A stretch of 9,028 nucleotides of DNA from Verrucomicrobiota bacterium. Lineage in GTDB: Bacteria > Verrucomicrobiota > Verrucomicrobiia > Limisphaerales > CAZBKV01. The notes beneath the pieces were generated by a model. The model saw only the letters and a list, made by a program, of their open reading frames with translations. It made no database searches and was not told the origin of the DNA. Numbering within the stretch: position 1 is the first letter of the stretch; each line of letters begins with the position of its first letter. The translations under genes and the position numbers were made by a program. Below, piece by piece: positions 1 to 7,700 of the stretch. Location of the stretch: positions 1 to 9,028 of the forward strand of contig JAGHDA010000096.1 of the NCBI GenBank assembly GCA_021160185.1, in the 5' to 3' direction.

Positions 1-282
1 CATCGAAAGCTCGCCGATCCTGGCCAAAAGCTCTCTCTTCTCCGCCTCGTGCGCGGCCTCAAGCTCGCGGGGATCGGCCCGAAGACGATCCTCAATGCCC
101 CGAAGACCCGCATCTATCCAGCCCTCAACCTCGGCCGCGGTGAACCCGTGCTTGCGAGCCGCCTCCGCCGGGGTGGTGAGTCCTTTCAAAATCTCCGCCG
201 CCGCCTTCCGCTTCGCAGTCCAGCGCTTGATCTCTCCTCCCGCGTCCAAAGACCTCTCGCCTCCTCCATCATCTTCCCTCAT
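1..282 (-). CDS. IS3-type transposase OrfA-like protein, N-terminal part (runs off the window)
   Basis: This frame is open from an ATG at 282 to the window edge, giving 94 residues of a longer protein. After a short acidic leader it reads RWTAKRKAAAEILKG, then AEAARKHGFTAAEVEGWIDAG, then a charged helix ending in ELLARIGELSM. This is the layout of IS3-type OrfA proteins: a helix-turn-helix starting with an R-W-x-x-K-R-K motif, a recognition helix ending in W, and a helical region with an 'IGELxME' motif before the oligomerisation segment. In IS3 elements OrfA binds the terminal repeats and combines with the OrfB DDE integrase, which would lie to the left of the window. A GTG directly before the ATG is an alternative start. 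The ribosome site is modest (GGACAGG). I am fairly sure of the family; the exact IS is unknown. Confidence 0.72.
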   Translation of the reverse strand, partial: MREDDGGGERSLDAGGEIKRWTAKRKAAAEILKGLTTPAEAARKHGFTAAEVEGWIDAGLRGIEDRLRADPRELEAAHEAEKRELLARIGELSM

Positions 283-315
283 CACCTGTCCAATCCTTAA
301 GGGAGACACTATACA
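1..315 (-). mobile_element. Terminal end of an IS3-like insertion sequence (partial)
   Basis: The OrfA-like frame starts at 282. Directly upstream on the minus strand lies TGTATAGTGTCTCCCTTAAG and then GATTGGACAG. This begins with TG and carries TGTC/GACA arms around CCTTAAGG, which resembles the terminal inverted repeats of IS3-family elements, where OrfA starts 30-50 bp inside the end. I place the boundary near 315 on this basis. The other end and any target-site duplication lie outside the window, so the boundary is an inference. Confidence 0.5.
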
Positions 316-509
316 TTGCAGACGCGACAGGCAGGTCGCCGGCGGTTTTCTGCGGGATCTTAATGAGTCGCTGCTTGTTCTTGAGGGGGCGATCTGCCTG
401 CGCCGGCGCGGGGGCAGGCGGGTTCTTGAGCTCGGCGGCCGGCAGGTCCTGCGGCCCGCGCGACGTCGGAAGGCTTGATTTCCGCGCGCGACCGAGGAAG
501 AACAGCCGC

Positions 510-1289
510 ATGGCGGATATGACGGATCGAAGGGACCGGGCGGCGGATTCCGAGCCTAGGATGCGGCCGCGGTGGACGGCTACCGCGATTTATGCTGTGG
601 CGATGGCGTGGATGGAAGCCGCTGTGGTGCTTTATTTGCGGACGCTCAGCAACCGGATTGTTCCCTATCAGGCGGATCCTCTTCCCGACCAATGGCCGGC
701 GCTCGGCCTGGCTGAGCTGGTCCGTGAAGCGGCCACCATGGTCATGTTGGCCGCCGTGGGTTGGCTCGCGGGACGGAACTTCCGCGCTCGTTTCGGTTAT
801 TTTCTCGTAGCGTTCGGGTTGTGGGACATTTTCTACTACGTCTTTCTCCGCGTTCTCACCGGATGGCCCCATTCGCTGTTGGATTGGGACGTCCTTTTTC
901 TTATCCCGGTTCCGTGGTGGGGGCCGGTGATTGCTCCGGCGCTGATTGCGCTTTTGATGGTCGCGACGGGCTCGCTGATGGCCCATCCCTTCTTCGATCG
1001 GAACCCGTGGCGGCCGAGCCGGGCGGCGCTTGCGGCATGCGCCCTGGGCGCGCTTGCGGCCCTTTACGCCTTCATGGCGGACGCTTTGCCGCGGATCGGC
1101 GAAGGCGTGGAGGCGCTCAGGAAGGTTTTGCCGGAGCGCTTCCTTTGGGGCGTCTACCTTCTCGGCCTGGTCGGCATGGCGGCGCCCGCCGCAGATCTGG
1201 CGCTGCGCATGCTTCGAGGGAACCGGGTTTCCGAAGCGAATCCCGAGGCGGAGAGGGCCGGCCGCGTCAGTCGGCCGCGTTGTCCTTGA
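510..1289 (+). CDS. Conserved polytopic membrane protein of unknown function
   Basis: This 259-residue protein has about six predicted membrane helices, near residues 24-44, 70-88, 95-117, 135-157, 171-190 and 211-233. The most distinctive block is residues 95-150: GYFLVAFGLWDIFYYVFLRV, then GWPxSLLDWDVLFLIPVPWWGP and APALIALLM. Its many Trp, Asp and Pro residues in or beside helices look like a conserved functional core. I recall similar uncharacterised bacterial membrane proteins but cannot name a domain or function. The ATG at 510 is chosen because GAGGAAG lies nine bases upstream; the open frame extends back to 363, but that part is Arg- and Gly-rich and non-membrane-like. The gene converges on the beta-helix gene and overlaps it by 23 bases. 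The 194 bases between it and the IS end hold no clear promoter, so the insertion may have replaced its original upstream region. Confidence 0.72.
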   Translation: MADMTDRRDRAADSEPRMRPRWTATAIYAVAMAWMEAAVVLYLRTLSNRIVPYQADPLPDQWPALGLAELVREAATMVMLAAVGWLAGRNFRARFGYFLVAFGLWDIFYYVFLRVLTGWPHSLLDWDVLFLIPVPWWGPVIAPALIALLMVATGSLMAHPFFDRNPWRPSRAALAACALGALAALYAFMADALPRIGEGVEALRKVLPERFLWGVYLLGLVGMAAPAADLALRMLRGNRVSEANPEAERAGRVSRPRCP

Positions 1290-2538
1290 TGATGACCTTG
1301 CCCTTGGATTCGTTGCGGATTTGAAGCGGGCCGCGGATGAGGTTGTCGGCGATTACGGCCTTCCGCACCTTCGGGCCGAGGCGAATCTGCTTTCGGGGAG
1401 CGCGGAATTCGCAGCCGCGCACCAACAGCGAGCCGCCTTCGGCTTGGATGGCGTAGCGGCCCTTCCATTGCGCGTCCCATTGGACGAACGTGCAGTCGCT
1501 GAAGCCGACCGTGCCGCCGGCCGTTTTGGCGATCTGATTGCAAGGGCCCCAGAAGGCGCAGTTCACGAAGCGAACGCTTCCCTTGTTGGAACTTTCCACC
1601 CTCACCATCGTCGGGTCCGGTCCGTGGAAGGAAACGAACTCGCCGTTGCTGATGAGCAGTCCGTAGGGGGCGCATTCCTCAACGACCACGGCGGTTTGGC
1701 AGTCGTCGGCTCCAATGCCCAGAAAGTTGCCGTTGCAGACGCCCCGCTTGGCGCGGATGAACCGGTAGCCCACGTGGTAGCCGAAGCAGAAGGTGTTGAA
1801 GACGTATTGCCAATCCGTGCGCCCGAAGATGAACGCTTCTCCGTGGGCCATCTGCCATTGGAAGAGCTTGGGTTTCGCGCTCCACCAAGGGTTGAAGTGG
1901 ACGTTCTCGATTCGTCCGATGTCGTAGATCTGGTCGACCAGTATGCCGCGCCGGATCGGCTGGCCGTGCACGTCGCGGATCAGGTGGCGCTCGTTGCGGG
2001 TCGCGTCGATGCCGTTGTAGGGATTGAGGAGTTCGACGGCGAGAACGGCGGGGTTTTTGCCGCGCATCGCCACTGCCCACGGGTAGGGCGCAGGCTCCTC
2101 GTCCGGCTTTTGCTCCGGATAGTAGATAACCACCCCTTTGAGGGTGCTGTCAGTGTGCAGTGTGATGAACGCGGGGCCTTCCTCACTGCCCGCGCCCTCG
2201 GTCGGCAGCAGCGTCGTGCCGTTGTCCGTCGGCTTGGGCAAGCCGCGGTCGCGGATGCCGTTGTGGGCGGGAACCGATTCCCAAACGCCCCGCAGCGTGG
2301 CGGCGTCGGGCACGTTCAGGTGGCCGCGGAAGAGGTAGTTGCCGGGGGGCGCGTAGACCACGCCGCCGCGTCGCTCGGCGGCGGCGTCCAAGGCTTTCTG
2401 GAAAGCCGCGGTGTTGTCGGTCTTGCCGTCCCCGACCGCCCCGAAGTCGGTCACGTTGAGCCATCCCTCCGCGGCGAAAGCGGTCCATGCCCCCGCCGCC
2501 AGGGCGAGCGATGCGCGTCGGAAGATGCGTTTTTTCAT
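1267..2538 (-). CDS. Secreted right-handed beta-helix protein, pectate-lyase superfamily (Pectate_lyase_3 type)
   Basis: This 423-residue protein starts with a Sec signal peptide: MKKRIFRR, a hydrophobic stretch, and likely cleavage after AFA at residue 22. Next comes the superfamily's signature, VTDFGAVGDGKTDNTAAFQKAL (residues 29-50), then GGVVYAPPGNYLF and HLNVPDAATLRG, as in rhamnogalacturonase- and pectate-lyase-3-type beta-helices. Residues 160-420 contain short repeating coil-like segments rich in V, I, N and G (for example VRFVNCAFWGP and LLVRGCEFRAP), as expected of a parallel beta-helix. I cannot assign catalytic residues, so hydrolase, lyase, epimerase or pure binding roles all remain possible. 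The ATG at 2538 is preferred over one at 2574 because AGAGGG lies eight bases upstream and the signal peptide starts there. It appears to be the last gene of a three-gene operon. Confidence 0.85.
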   Translation of the reverse strand: MKKRIFRRASLALAAGAWTAFAAEGWLNVTDFGAVGDGKTDNTAAFQKALDAAAERRGGVVYAPPGNYLFRGHLNVPDAATLRGVWESVPAHNGIRDRGLPKPTDNGTTLLPTEGAGSEEGPAFITLHTDSTLKGVVIYYPEQKPDEEPAPYPWAVAMRGKNPAVLAVELLNPYNGIDATRNERHLIRDVHGQPIRRGILVDQIYDIGRIENVHFNPWWSAKPKLFQWQMAHGEAFIFGRTDWQYVFNTFCFGYHVGYRFIRAKRGVCNGNFLGIGADDCQTAVVVEECAPYGLLISNGEFVSFHGPDPTMVRVESSNKGSVRFVNCAFWGPCNQIAKTAGGTVGFSDCTFVQWDAQWKGRYAIQAEGGSLLVRGCEFRAPRKQIRLGPKVRKAVIADNLIRGPLQIRNESKGKVIIKDNAAD

Positions 2539-2581
2539 GGCGGCCACCCTCTTGAGAAGGGCGGCCGCTGTCAAGCTTTGC

Positions 2582-2619
2582 GCGCCCGCGAATTCGGCGG
2601 CGCGCCGCCGCGCGGGCGC
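2582..2619. repeat. Large GC-rich inverted repeat in the isomerase/beta-helix intergenic gap
   Basis: GCGCCCGCG at 2582-2590 pairs perfectly with CGCGGGCGC at 2611-2619. Between them, after an AATT bulge, CGGCGGCGCGCCGCCG (2595-2610) is itself a perfect palindrome. The whole can fold into one long hairpin 12 bases after the stop of the upstream gene on the minus strand. No T-run follows on either strand, so it is not a standard intrinsic terminator. It could attenuate expression of the beta-helix gene, protect the mRNA end, or be a copy of a dispersed REP-like repeat. Confidence 0.7.
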
Positions 2620-2631
2620 TCGGAGGAGCGG

Positions 2632-3483
2632 TCAGGAAGCTTCCTTGACGAGTTGTTCCAGGTAAGCGCGGGCGGCGCGGATGTCTTCCTCGCGGCGATC
2701 GCCCGCTTCCCGTTCGATGCAGCACCAGCCTTTGAAGCCGATTTCCTCCAAGGTTTTCAAGAACGCCCGCCAGTCCACTTCGCCGGTTCCCACGACCACT
2801 TCCTCGCCCCAAGCGCCCGGCGTGCGCGTTCGCTTGGCGTCCTTGATGTGGCATTGCCGCACCCGGCCGGAGAGGGTTCGCAGGGCGGCGATCGGGTCGC
2901 CCTTGTCGTAGAGGAGCATGTTGGCGGGATCGAAATTGACCGCCACATTCGGCCGCCCGAGCCGCTCGAGGAAGGCCAGGAGCGTGTCCGCCGTTTCCTG
3001 GCCCGTTTCCAAGCCCAGGAGGATCCCCTGTTCGCCGAAGAAATCGGCGATTCGGGCCACGCGGTCGGACACCTTGGCGTAGGCCGGATCGCTCGGGTCG
3101 TGAGGAAGAAAGCCGGCGTGGAAAGTGAGAAACTGGAGACCCAGCTCGCGCGCCACCGGCGCGGTGGCCTGGACGCGACGCCAGTTTTCCTCCCAGGTCT
3201 CGTCCGGCACGACGCCGCCTGTCCGCCGGATGCTTTCCAGGGTGCTGTAGTCTTCGCCTGCGGTTCCGAACATGCCGGAGACCAGCGTCACCCCTTCCTC
3301 GCGGCAGCGGTCTCCAAATCGCGCCCACGCGCCGCCGGCGTTTTCGCGGACGGGGTCCAGCGCGATTTGGACGTTGCGGATGCCGACCCGGTCCAATTTT
3401 CGGAACAGCTCGTCCGCCGAGGCCGGTTGGAGCGACCAACTGCACACGCCCAGCCGATTCAGAATGGAAGCAGCGTTTTCCAT
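2632..3483 (-). CDS. Cytoplasmic sugar phosphate isomerase/epimerase-like TIM-barrel protein
   Basis: This 283-residue protein matches the xylose-isomerase-like TIM-barrel family (AP endonuclease 2 fold, PF01261), which is usually 250-300 residues, and covers the whole barrel. It opens with the first strand, LGVCSWSL (residues 11-18). Likely metal ligands and active-site residues are E159 (LGLETG), D185 and N188 (NFDPANMLLYDKGD), H212 with K214 and D215 (CHIKD), and E257 (CIERE); H122 (TFHAGF) is also typical. The full metal site suggests an active enzyme that isomerises or epimerises a free or phosphorylated sugar or keto-sugar; the substrate cannot be read from sequence. There is no signal peptide, so it should be cytoplasmic. 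It starts 35 bases after the stop of the Tat-exported paralogue, consistent with an operon. The ribosome site is weak (only GGA upstream), so the start is moderately supported. Confidence 0.88.
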   Translation of the reverse strand: MENAASILNRLGVCSWSLQPASADELFRKLDRVGIRNVQIALDPVRENAGGAWARFGDRCREEGVTLVSGMFGTAGEDYSTLESIRRTGGVVPDETWEENWRRVQATAPVARELGLQFLTFHAGFLPHDPSDPAYAKVSDRVARIADFFGEQGILLGLETGQETADTLLAFLERLGRPNVAVNFDPANMLLYDKGDPIAALRTLSGRVRQCHIKDAKRTRTPGAWGEEVVVGTGEVDWRAFLKTLEEIGFKGWCCIEREAGDRREEDIRAARAYLEQLVKEAS

Positions 3484-3518
3484 AACGTCCGGTTCGGTTC
3501 AGGTTTCAGCTGCCCGCC

Positions 3519-4502
3519 TCAAGCCCGTCGGTTGCGCCCGGCCCGCCGCCAAGGCGAGAAAGCCCGCCGCAGCATGGCGATGCTCTTGGGCACCGCGGTG
3601 TCCGGGTCCTCTTTGCCCTCCATTTCGAGGGAGACGTAGCCGTGATAGCCCACGTCGAAGAGGATGTCCGCGATGCGGTTGTAATCCAGATCGAGCGTGT
3701 ACCACTCGCCGCCGCCGTAATAGGTTTTGGCCTGCACAAAGACGGCCCGCGGAGCGACCTTCCGGAGTTTCTCGTAGGGGTTTTCCAGGAAGTTGCCGGT
3801 GTCCATGAGCGCGCCGAGCCAGGGCGAAGGGAGCGCGTCCAGGATCCGGAGCAGCCCCTCCGGGGAGCGGGTCAGGCCCCAATGATTTTCGAGCGCCAGG
3901 ATTACGCCGCATTCCTTCGCCTTGGGCAGGCATTTCTCGATCGAGTCGATGCACCATTGGAAGCCTTCCTCTTCGGTGTGGCCGGGAAGGATCGGCTCCT
4001 TGCCCCGCGCCGCCATCAAGTCGTCGAAGGACTTGATGGTGTTCCACCGGCCCGAGTTGAGGCGGATGCAAGGCGCGCCCAGTTCATAGGCGATTTCGAT
4101 ACATTTCTTTGTGTGAGCGATCTGGGCCTTCCGATACTCGGGATCCGGATCGACAAAGTCTTGATGGATCGAGAGGCAGATCACGTCGATGCCGTTGATG
4201 AAGGCGCGCCGCTTCAACTTCTGCAAGTAGGCCCGATGCTCGGAGGTCAACGGCGCTTTTTCTGGAATGGCCATCTGCTGGTGGAGGATGTCCACCCCTT
4301 CGATGCCCAGCTCGGCCGCCTTGTCGATCACCGTCTCGATTGGGACCGGCTTGCCGCGGAAATGCCAGTAGGAGTAGGTGGAGACGCCCAGTTTGATGCG
4401 CTGGCCGAGCCTGCGGCGGGCGGGTCTTTGTTGGGCTCCGGCGGCGGCCGCCGCCGCGCCCAGCGCAGCCGAGGCGATGAAATGTCTTCTGGAAAGTTTC
4501 AT
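3519..4502 (-). CDS. Tat-exported sugar phosphate isomerase/epimerase-like TIM-barrel protein
   Basis: This 327-residue protein starts MKLSRRHFIASAALGAAAAA, a clear twin-arginine signal (S-R-R-x-F) with an Ala-rich core ending near AGAQQ. Folded proteins carrying a metal cofactor are typical Tat cargo. The rest is a xylose-isomerase-like TIM barrel (PF01261) starting at LGVSTYSYW (residues 38-46). Candidate metal and catalytic positions are E205 and H207 (LALENHW), D234 and N237 (LMDTGNF), and E293 (SLEMEG). Where the paralogue has H-I-K, this one has Q257-A-K (VQAKTYYGGGEWYTLDLDY); I believe a related exported subfamily shares this, so it may mark a different chemistry. The start at 4502 is well supported by AAGGAGA five bases upstream; the open frame continues to 4865 only as noise. 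It is the first gene of the minus-strand operon, divergent from the glycosidase gene, which suggests co-regulation. Confidence 0.9.
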   Translation of the reverse strand: MKLSRRHFIASAALGAAAAAAGAQQRPARRRLGQRIKLGVSTYSYWHFRGKPVPIETVIDKAAELGIEGVDILHQQMAIPEKAPLTSEHRAYLQKLKRRAFINGIDVICLSIHQDFVDPDPEYRKAQIAHTKKCIEIAYELGAPCIRLNSGRWNTIKSFDDLMAARGKEPILPGHTEEEGFQWCIDSIEKCLPKAKECGVILALENHWGLTRSPEGLLRILDALPSPWLGALMDTGNFLENPYEKLRKVAPRAVFVQAKTYYGGGEWYTLDLDYNRIADILFDVGYHGYVSLEMEGKEDPDTAVPKSIAMLRRAFSPWRRAGRNRRA

Positions 4503-4583
4503 TCGAGTCTCCTTTCGTTTGCTTGGGTTTTTCGTGTCGGTCCTTTCCGCCCGCCGCGTCTCCCGGCGGCCGGACTGAGCGCT

Positions 4584-4612
4584 ATTTTCCCGAATCCCGC
4601 GGCTTCCGGCAA
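4584..4612 (-). promoter_or_regulatory. Candidate sigma70-type promoter for the minus-strand operon
   Basis: On the minus strand TTGCCG (4612-4607, four of six matches to the -35 consensus) is followed after exactly 17 bases by GAAAAT (4589-4584, four of six to the -10). This would start transcription near 4577, leaving about 75 bases of leader before the ATG at 4502. One arm of an 8-bp inverted repeat falls between the two boxes. Sigma70 preferences in this organism are unknown, so this is a plausible reading only. Confidence 0.35.
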
Positions 4613-4636
4613 TCTTGAATCCCCGCCTCCGCGGGA
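4595..4636. repeat. 8-bp inverted repeat in the divergent promoter region
   Basis: TCCCGCGG at 4595-4602 is matched perfectly by CCGCGGGA at 4629-4636, with 26 bases between. The right arm also forms a tighter hairpin, CCCGC-CTCC-GCGGG (4622-4635). The left arm overlaps the candidate minus-strand promoter. It could be an operator shared by both transcription units, or part of a dispersed repeat similar to the CCCGC...GCGGG hairpins scattered through many GC-rich genomes. Confidence 0.5.
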
Positions 4637-4650
4637 GAAGAGTTCCGCCC

Positions 4651-4678
4651 TTGTCTGGGGCTCGGTGTTGGGGATACG
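4651..4678 (+). promoter_or_regulatory. Weak candidate promoter for the glycosidase gene
   Basis: TTGTCT (4651-4656) is followed after 16 bases by GATACG (4673-4678), giving four of six and three of six matches to the sigma70 boxes. It sits 38 bases upstream of the glycosidase start at 4717 and in the right orientation. The match is poor, and I list it only because a promoter is needed somewhere in this 214-base divergent gap. Confidence 0.2.
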
Positions 4679-4716
4679 CTGGCTGCAGGAAGCATAGATC
4701 GCCAAGAGACGTTCCC

Positions 4717-7700
4717 ATGAACAGAATCGCCTTTGCATCGAGGAAAGCGCGGGTTCTCGTGGTCGCGGCGGCAGGGGTCCTGGTCTGCGCCGCCCACGGC
4801 GAACCGAGCCGCACCAACTGGTTGAGCGAGCTGGACCTTGGCCGCGTCCGGCAAGGCTGGGGCAAGGCCAGAAAGGACCGCTCGGTAAGCGGCGCGCCGA
4901 TGCGCGTCGCCGGGGAGGCGTTTTCCCGAGGCGTGGGAACCCACGCCCGAAGCGTTTTCTGGATCCGATGCCCGGCCGACGCGCTTCGGTTTCAAGCCAA
5001 GACGGGCGTGGATGATTCGGCCAAAGGCACGCCCGGCTCGGTCGTCTTCCGCGTCTACGCCGACGGCAAGAGGCTTTGGGATTCAGGCGTGATGCGGCCC
5101 GGCCAACGGGCGAAGCCGGTCGATCTTCCGATCCGCGGCGCGCGGCTGCTGACGTTGATCGTGGAGGACGGGGGCGACGGGATCAGCTACGACCACGCCG
5201 ACTGGGCCGAAGCGCGGATCCTGACCGAGGGCGGCAAGCCCGAGGCGATTGCCGGGCCGGAGGAGCCTCGGGAAATTCGCACGCCGCCTTTCCCGAAAAA
5301 GCCGGAAATCCACGGGCCTTCGGTCTACGGCTGTCGGCCGGGCCGCCCGTTCCTGTACCGGATTCCCGCCACGGGGCAACGCCCCATGCGCTTTGCCGCG
5401 GAAGGCCTGCCCTCGACGATCCGCCTCGATCCCAAGCGCGGCGTCTTGGAAGGAACCGCCCCGGCTCGCGGCGAATACCGCGCGTTGCTCCGCGCCGAAA
5501 ACGCCTTCGGCAAGGACAGCAAGCCGTTCAAGATCGTCAGCGGCGACGTCCTGGCCCTGACCCCGCCGATGGGCTGGAACCACTGGTACGCTCATTACCA
5601 ACGGGTGACCGACGCCACCATCCGGCAGGCGGCCGACGCGATGGTCGAAAGCGGCATGGCGGACGTCGGCTACCAGTACGTCTGCATCGACGATTGCTGG
5701 ATGCGCGCCCCCAAGTCCAAGGACCCCCTTCGCGTAGGCCCGCTCCGGGACGCCCAGGGCAACATCTTGCCCAACGGTCATTTCCCGGACATGAAGGGCC
5801 TGACCGCCTACATCCACGCCAAGGGGTTAAAAGCCGGCCTCTACACTTCGCCCGGACCGTTCACCTGCGCCGGGTTCGCCGGAAGCTACGGTCACGAGCA
5901 GCAGGACGTAGATCGTTTTGTCGAATGGGGCTTCGACTTTCTCAAGTACGACTGGTGCTCCTACGGAAGGACGTTGAAGCGCAAGCCGACCCTGGAAGAT
6001 TACAAACGTCCCTACCGGCTCATGGGCCGGATCCTGCGCCGCGCCCGGCGCGACATCGTCTTCAACCTTTGCCAGTACGGCATGGGCGACGTGTGGGAAT
6101 GGGGCCGCGAAGTCGGCGGCAACTCATGGCGGACCGGCGGAGACCTGGGCTTCGAGTTAAACAGGATATTCGAGGTTGCCCTCCGCAACGCCGCCATCGG
6201 CAAATGGAACGGGCCGGGCGGCTGGAACGACCCGGACTACATCCAGATCGGCTATGTGGGCGACGCCCGCGGCGGCGGCCTGCCAAGGCCTTGCCCCCTC
6301 AGCCCCAACGAGCAATACGCTTTCTTCTCCATGTGGTGTCTCCTGGCCGCGCCGCTCTTCTACAGCGGCGATATGACCCGGTTGGACCCGTTCACTCTCA
6401 ACATCCTTTGCAATCCGGAACTGATCGAAGTGGACCAGGATCCCTTGGGCCTTTGCGGCAAGGTCCACCGCATCGACGAAAATCTCTTCCTCCTGATCAA
6501 GCCGCTGGCCGACGGTTCCCGGGCCGTGGGGCTCTTCAGTCAAGGCGAGTTTCCGGCTGAAACGACCCTCGAATGGCGCGATTTGGGACTCCGCGGTCCG
6601 CAGCGGGTTCGGGACCTGTGGCGGCGGCAGGACCTGGGCGTTTTCGCCGGCGCGCTGCCCGCTCGCGTAGGCCGCCGCAGCGGCGAGGTCTACCGCTTCT
6701 TCCCGCTCGAACAGCCTGCTCCCGCAGACCGAACCGAAACCACCGCGGACGCCGCTCCCTGGCCGCATTTTTTCACGGGCGAGATTCTTCCCCCGCCGCA
6801 AGAAAGCCGCGCCTTGGAAGGGCCGTGGACGCTTTGTCGCAAGGGGGCCCCGGGAAGGATCGCAGTTTTCGCAGGGCCGGACGCGCCCCGCGCCGCGCAA
6901 ATCGCGGCGGCGGAAATCTGTGAGCGCGTGCGGCGGCTCGGCTTCCCCAAGCCGCGCATCGCGCGCGACCCGAAGGAGGCGGACGCTGCGGCGGTCCTCT
7001 TCGAGCTGGCTGCTGCCGACGACGCCGGCGCGGCCGCGCGCCTGCGGTCTGCGGGAACGGAGCCGGTCCTGCGCCCGGAAGGTTATGCGATCGGCTGCCG
7101 CCGCCGGAAAGGCCGCATCTGGGTAACCGCCCTTGGCGCCGACGCGGCGGGCCTTTGCTTCGCCGGCAAAACCCTGCAACAGATGCTGGAGCCGCACGGA
7201 GAGAAGCTTCTCTTTCATCCTCGGAACGTTCGGGACTGGCCGGTCTTCCGCCTCCGCTCGTTCAAGGGCGAAGGCCAGGATTGGGCGGCCCTGCGGGCGA
7301 TCGGGCGGTGGGCCCCAAACGGCAAGTTCAACTGCCTGGACATTTGCTATACCACTTTGGGGCCGGACCAATGGCCCCGTCCTTCCGAGGCCTACAAAAG
7401 CTTCGTGCGCGAAATGGCCCGCTTCATGCGCCCGCGCGGGTTGGACGTCATGCCTTTTGTGAATCCCTACTACCTCTGGAAAGAGCACATCGAGGTCTCC
7501 GATGAGAAGGACCTTGAGGCGCTGGCCCGGACGTGCGCGATCGGCCCAAGCGCGGGCTGCGGCCGGGTGATGCTGTGCCTGGACGATTTCGCCAGCAAGC
7601 CTGTCCGCCGCGAGGGAAGGCTCTACCGGGTGGCAAGCCCCAAGGACCGTGAGCGATTCGGCGACGACCTGGCGCGGGTGAACGCGGCGATGATCCGCGA

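Noticed and set aside
363..509. N-terminal extension of the membrane protein to an ATG at 363
   Set aside because: The added 49 residues are Arg/Gly-rich and not membrane-like, while the ATG at 510 has a good ribosome site nine bases upstream.
269..511. An 80-residue minus-strand frame crossing the IS boundary, with a gene-like stretch KNKQRLIKIPQKTAGDLPV
   Set aside because: It could be a fragment of a gene cut by the IS, but it overlaps the start of the membrane-protein gene and I cannot link it to any family.
1030..3639. An 869-residue open frame on the plus strand opposite the operon
   Set aside because: It is antisense to three well-supported genes, has no motif or signal, and such long open frames are expected opposite GC-rich coding sequence.
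4740..4800. Possible lipoprotein signal at Cys24 of the large glycosidase
   Set aside because: The residues before the Cys (V-L-V) do not fit a lipobox, and a standard signal-peptidase I site after AHG is a better reading.
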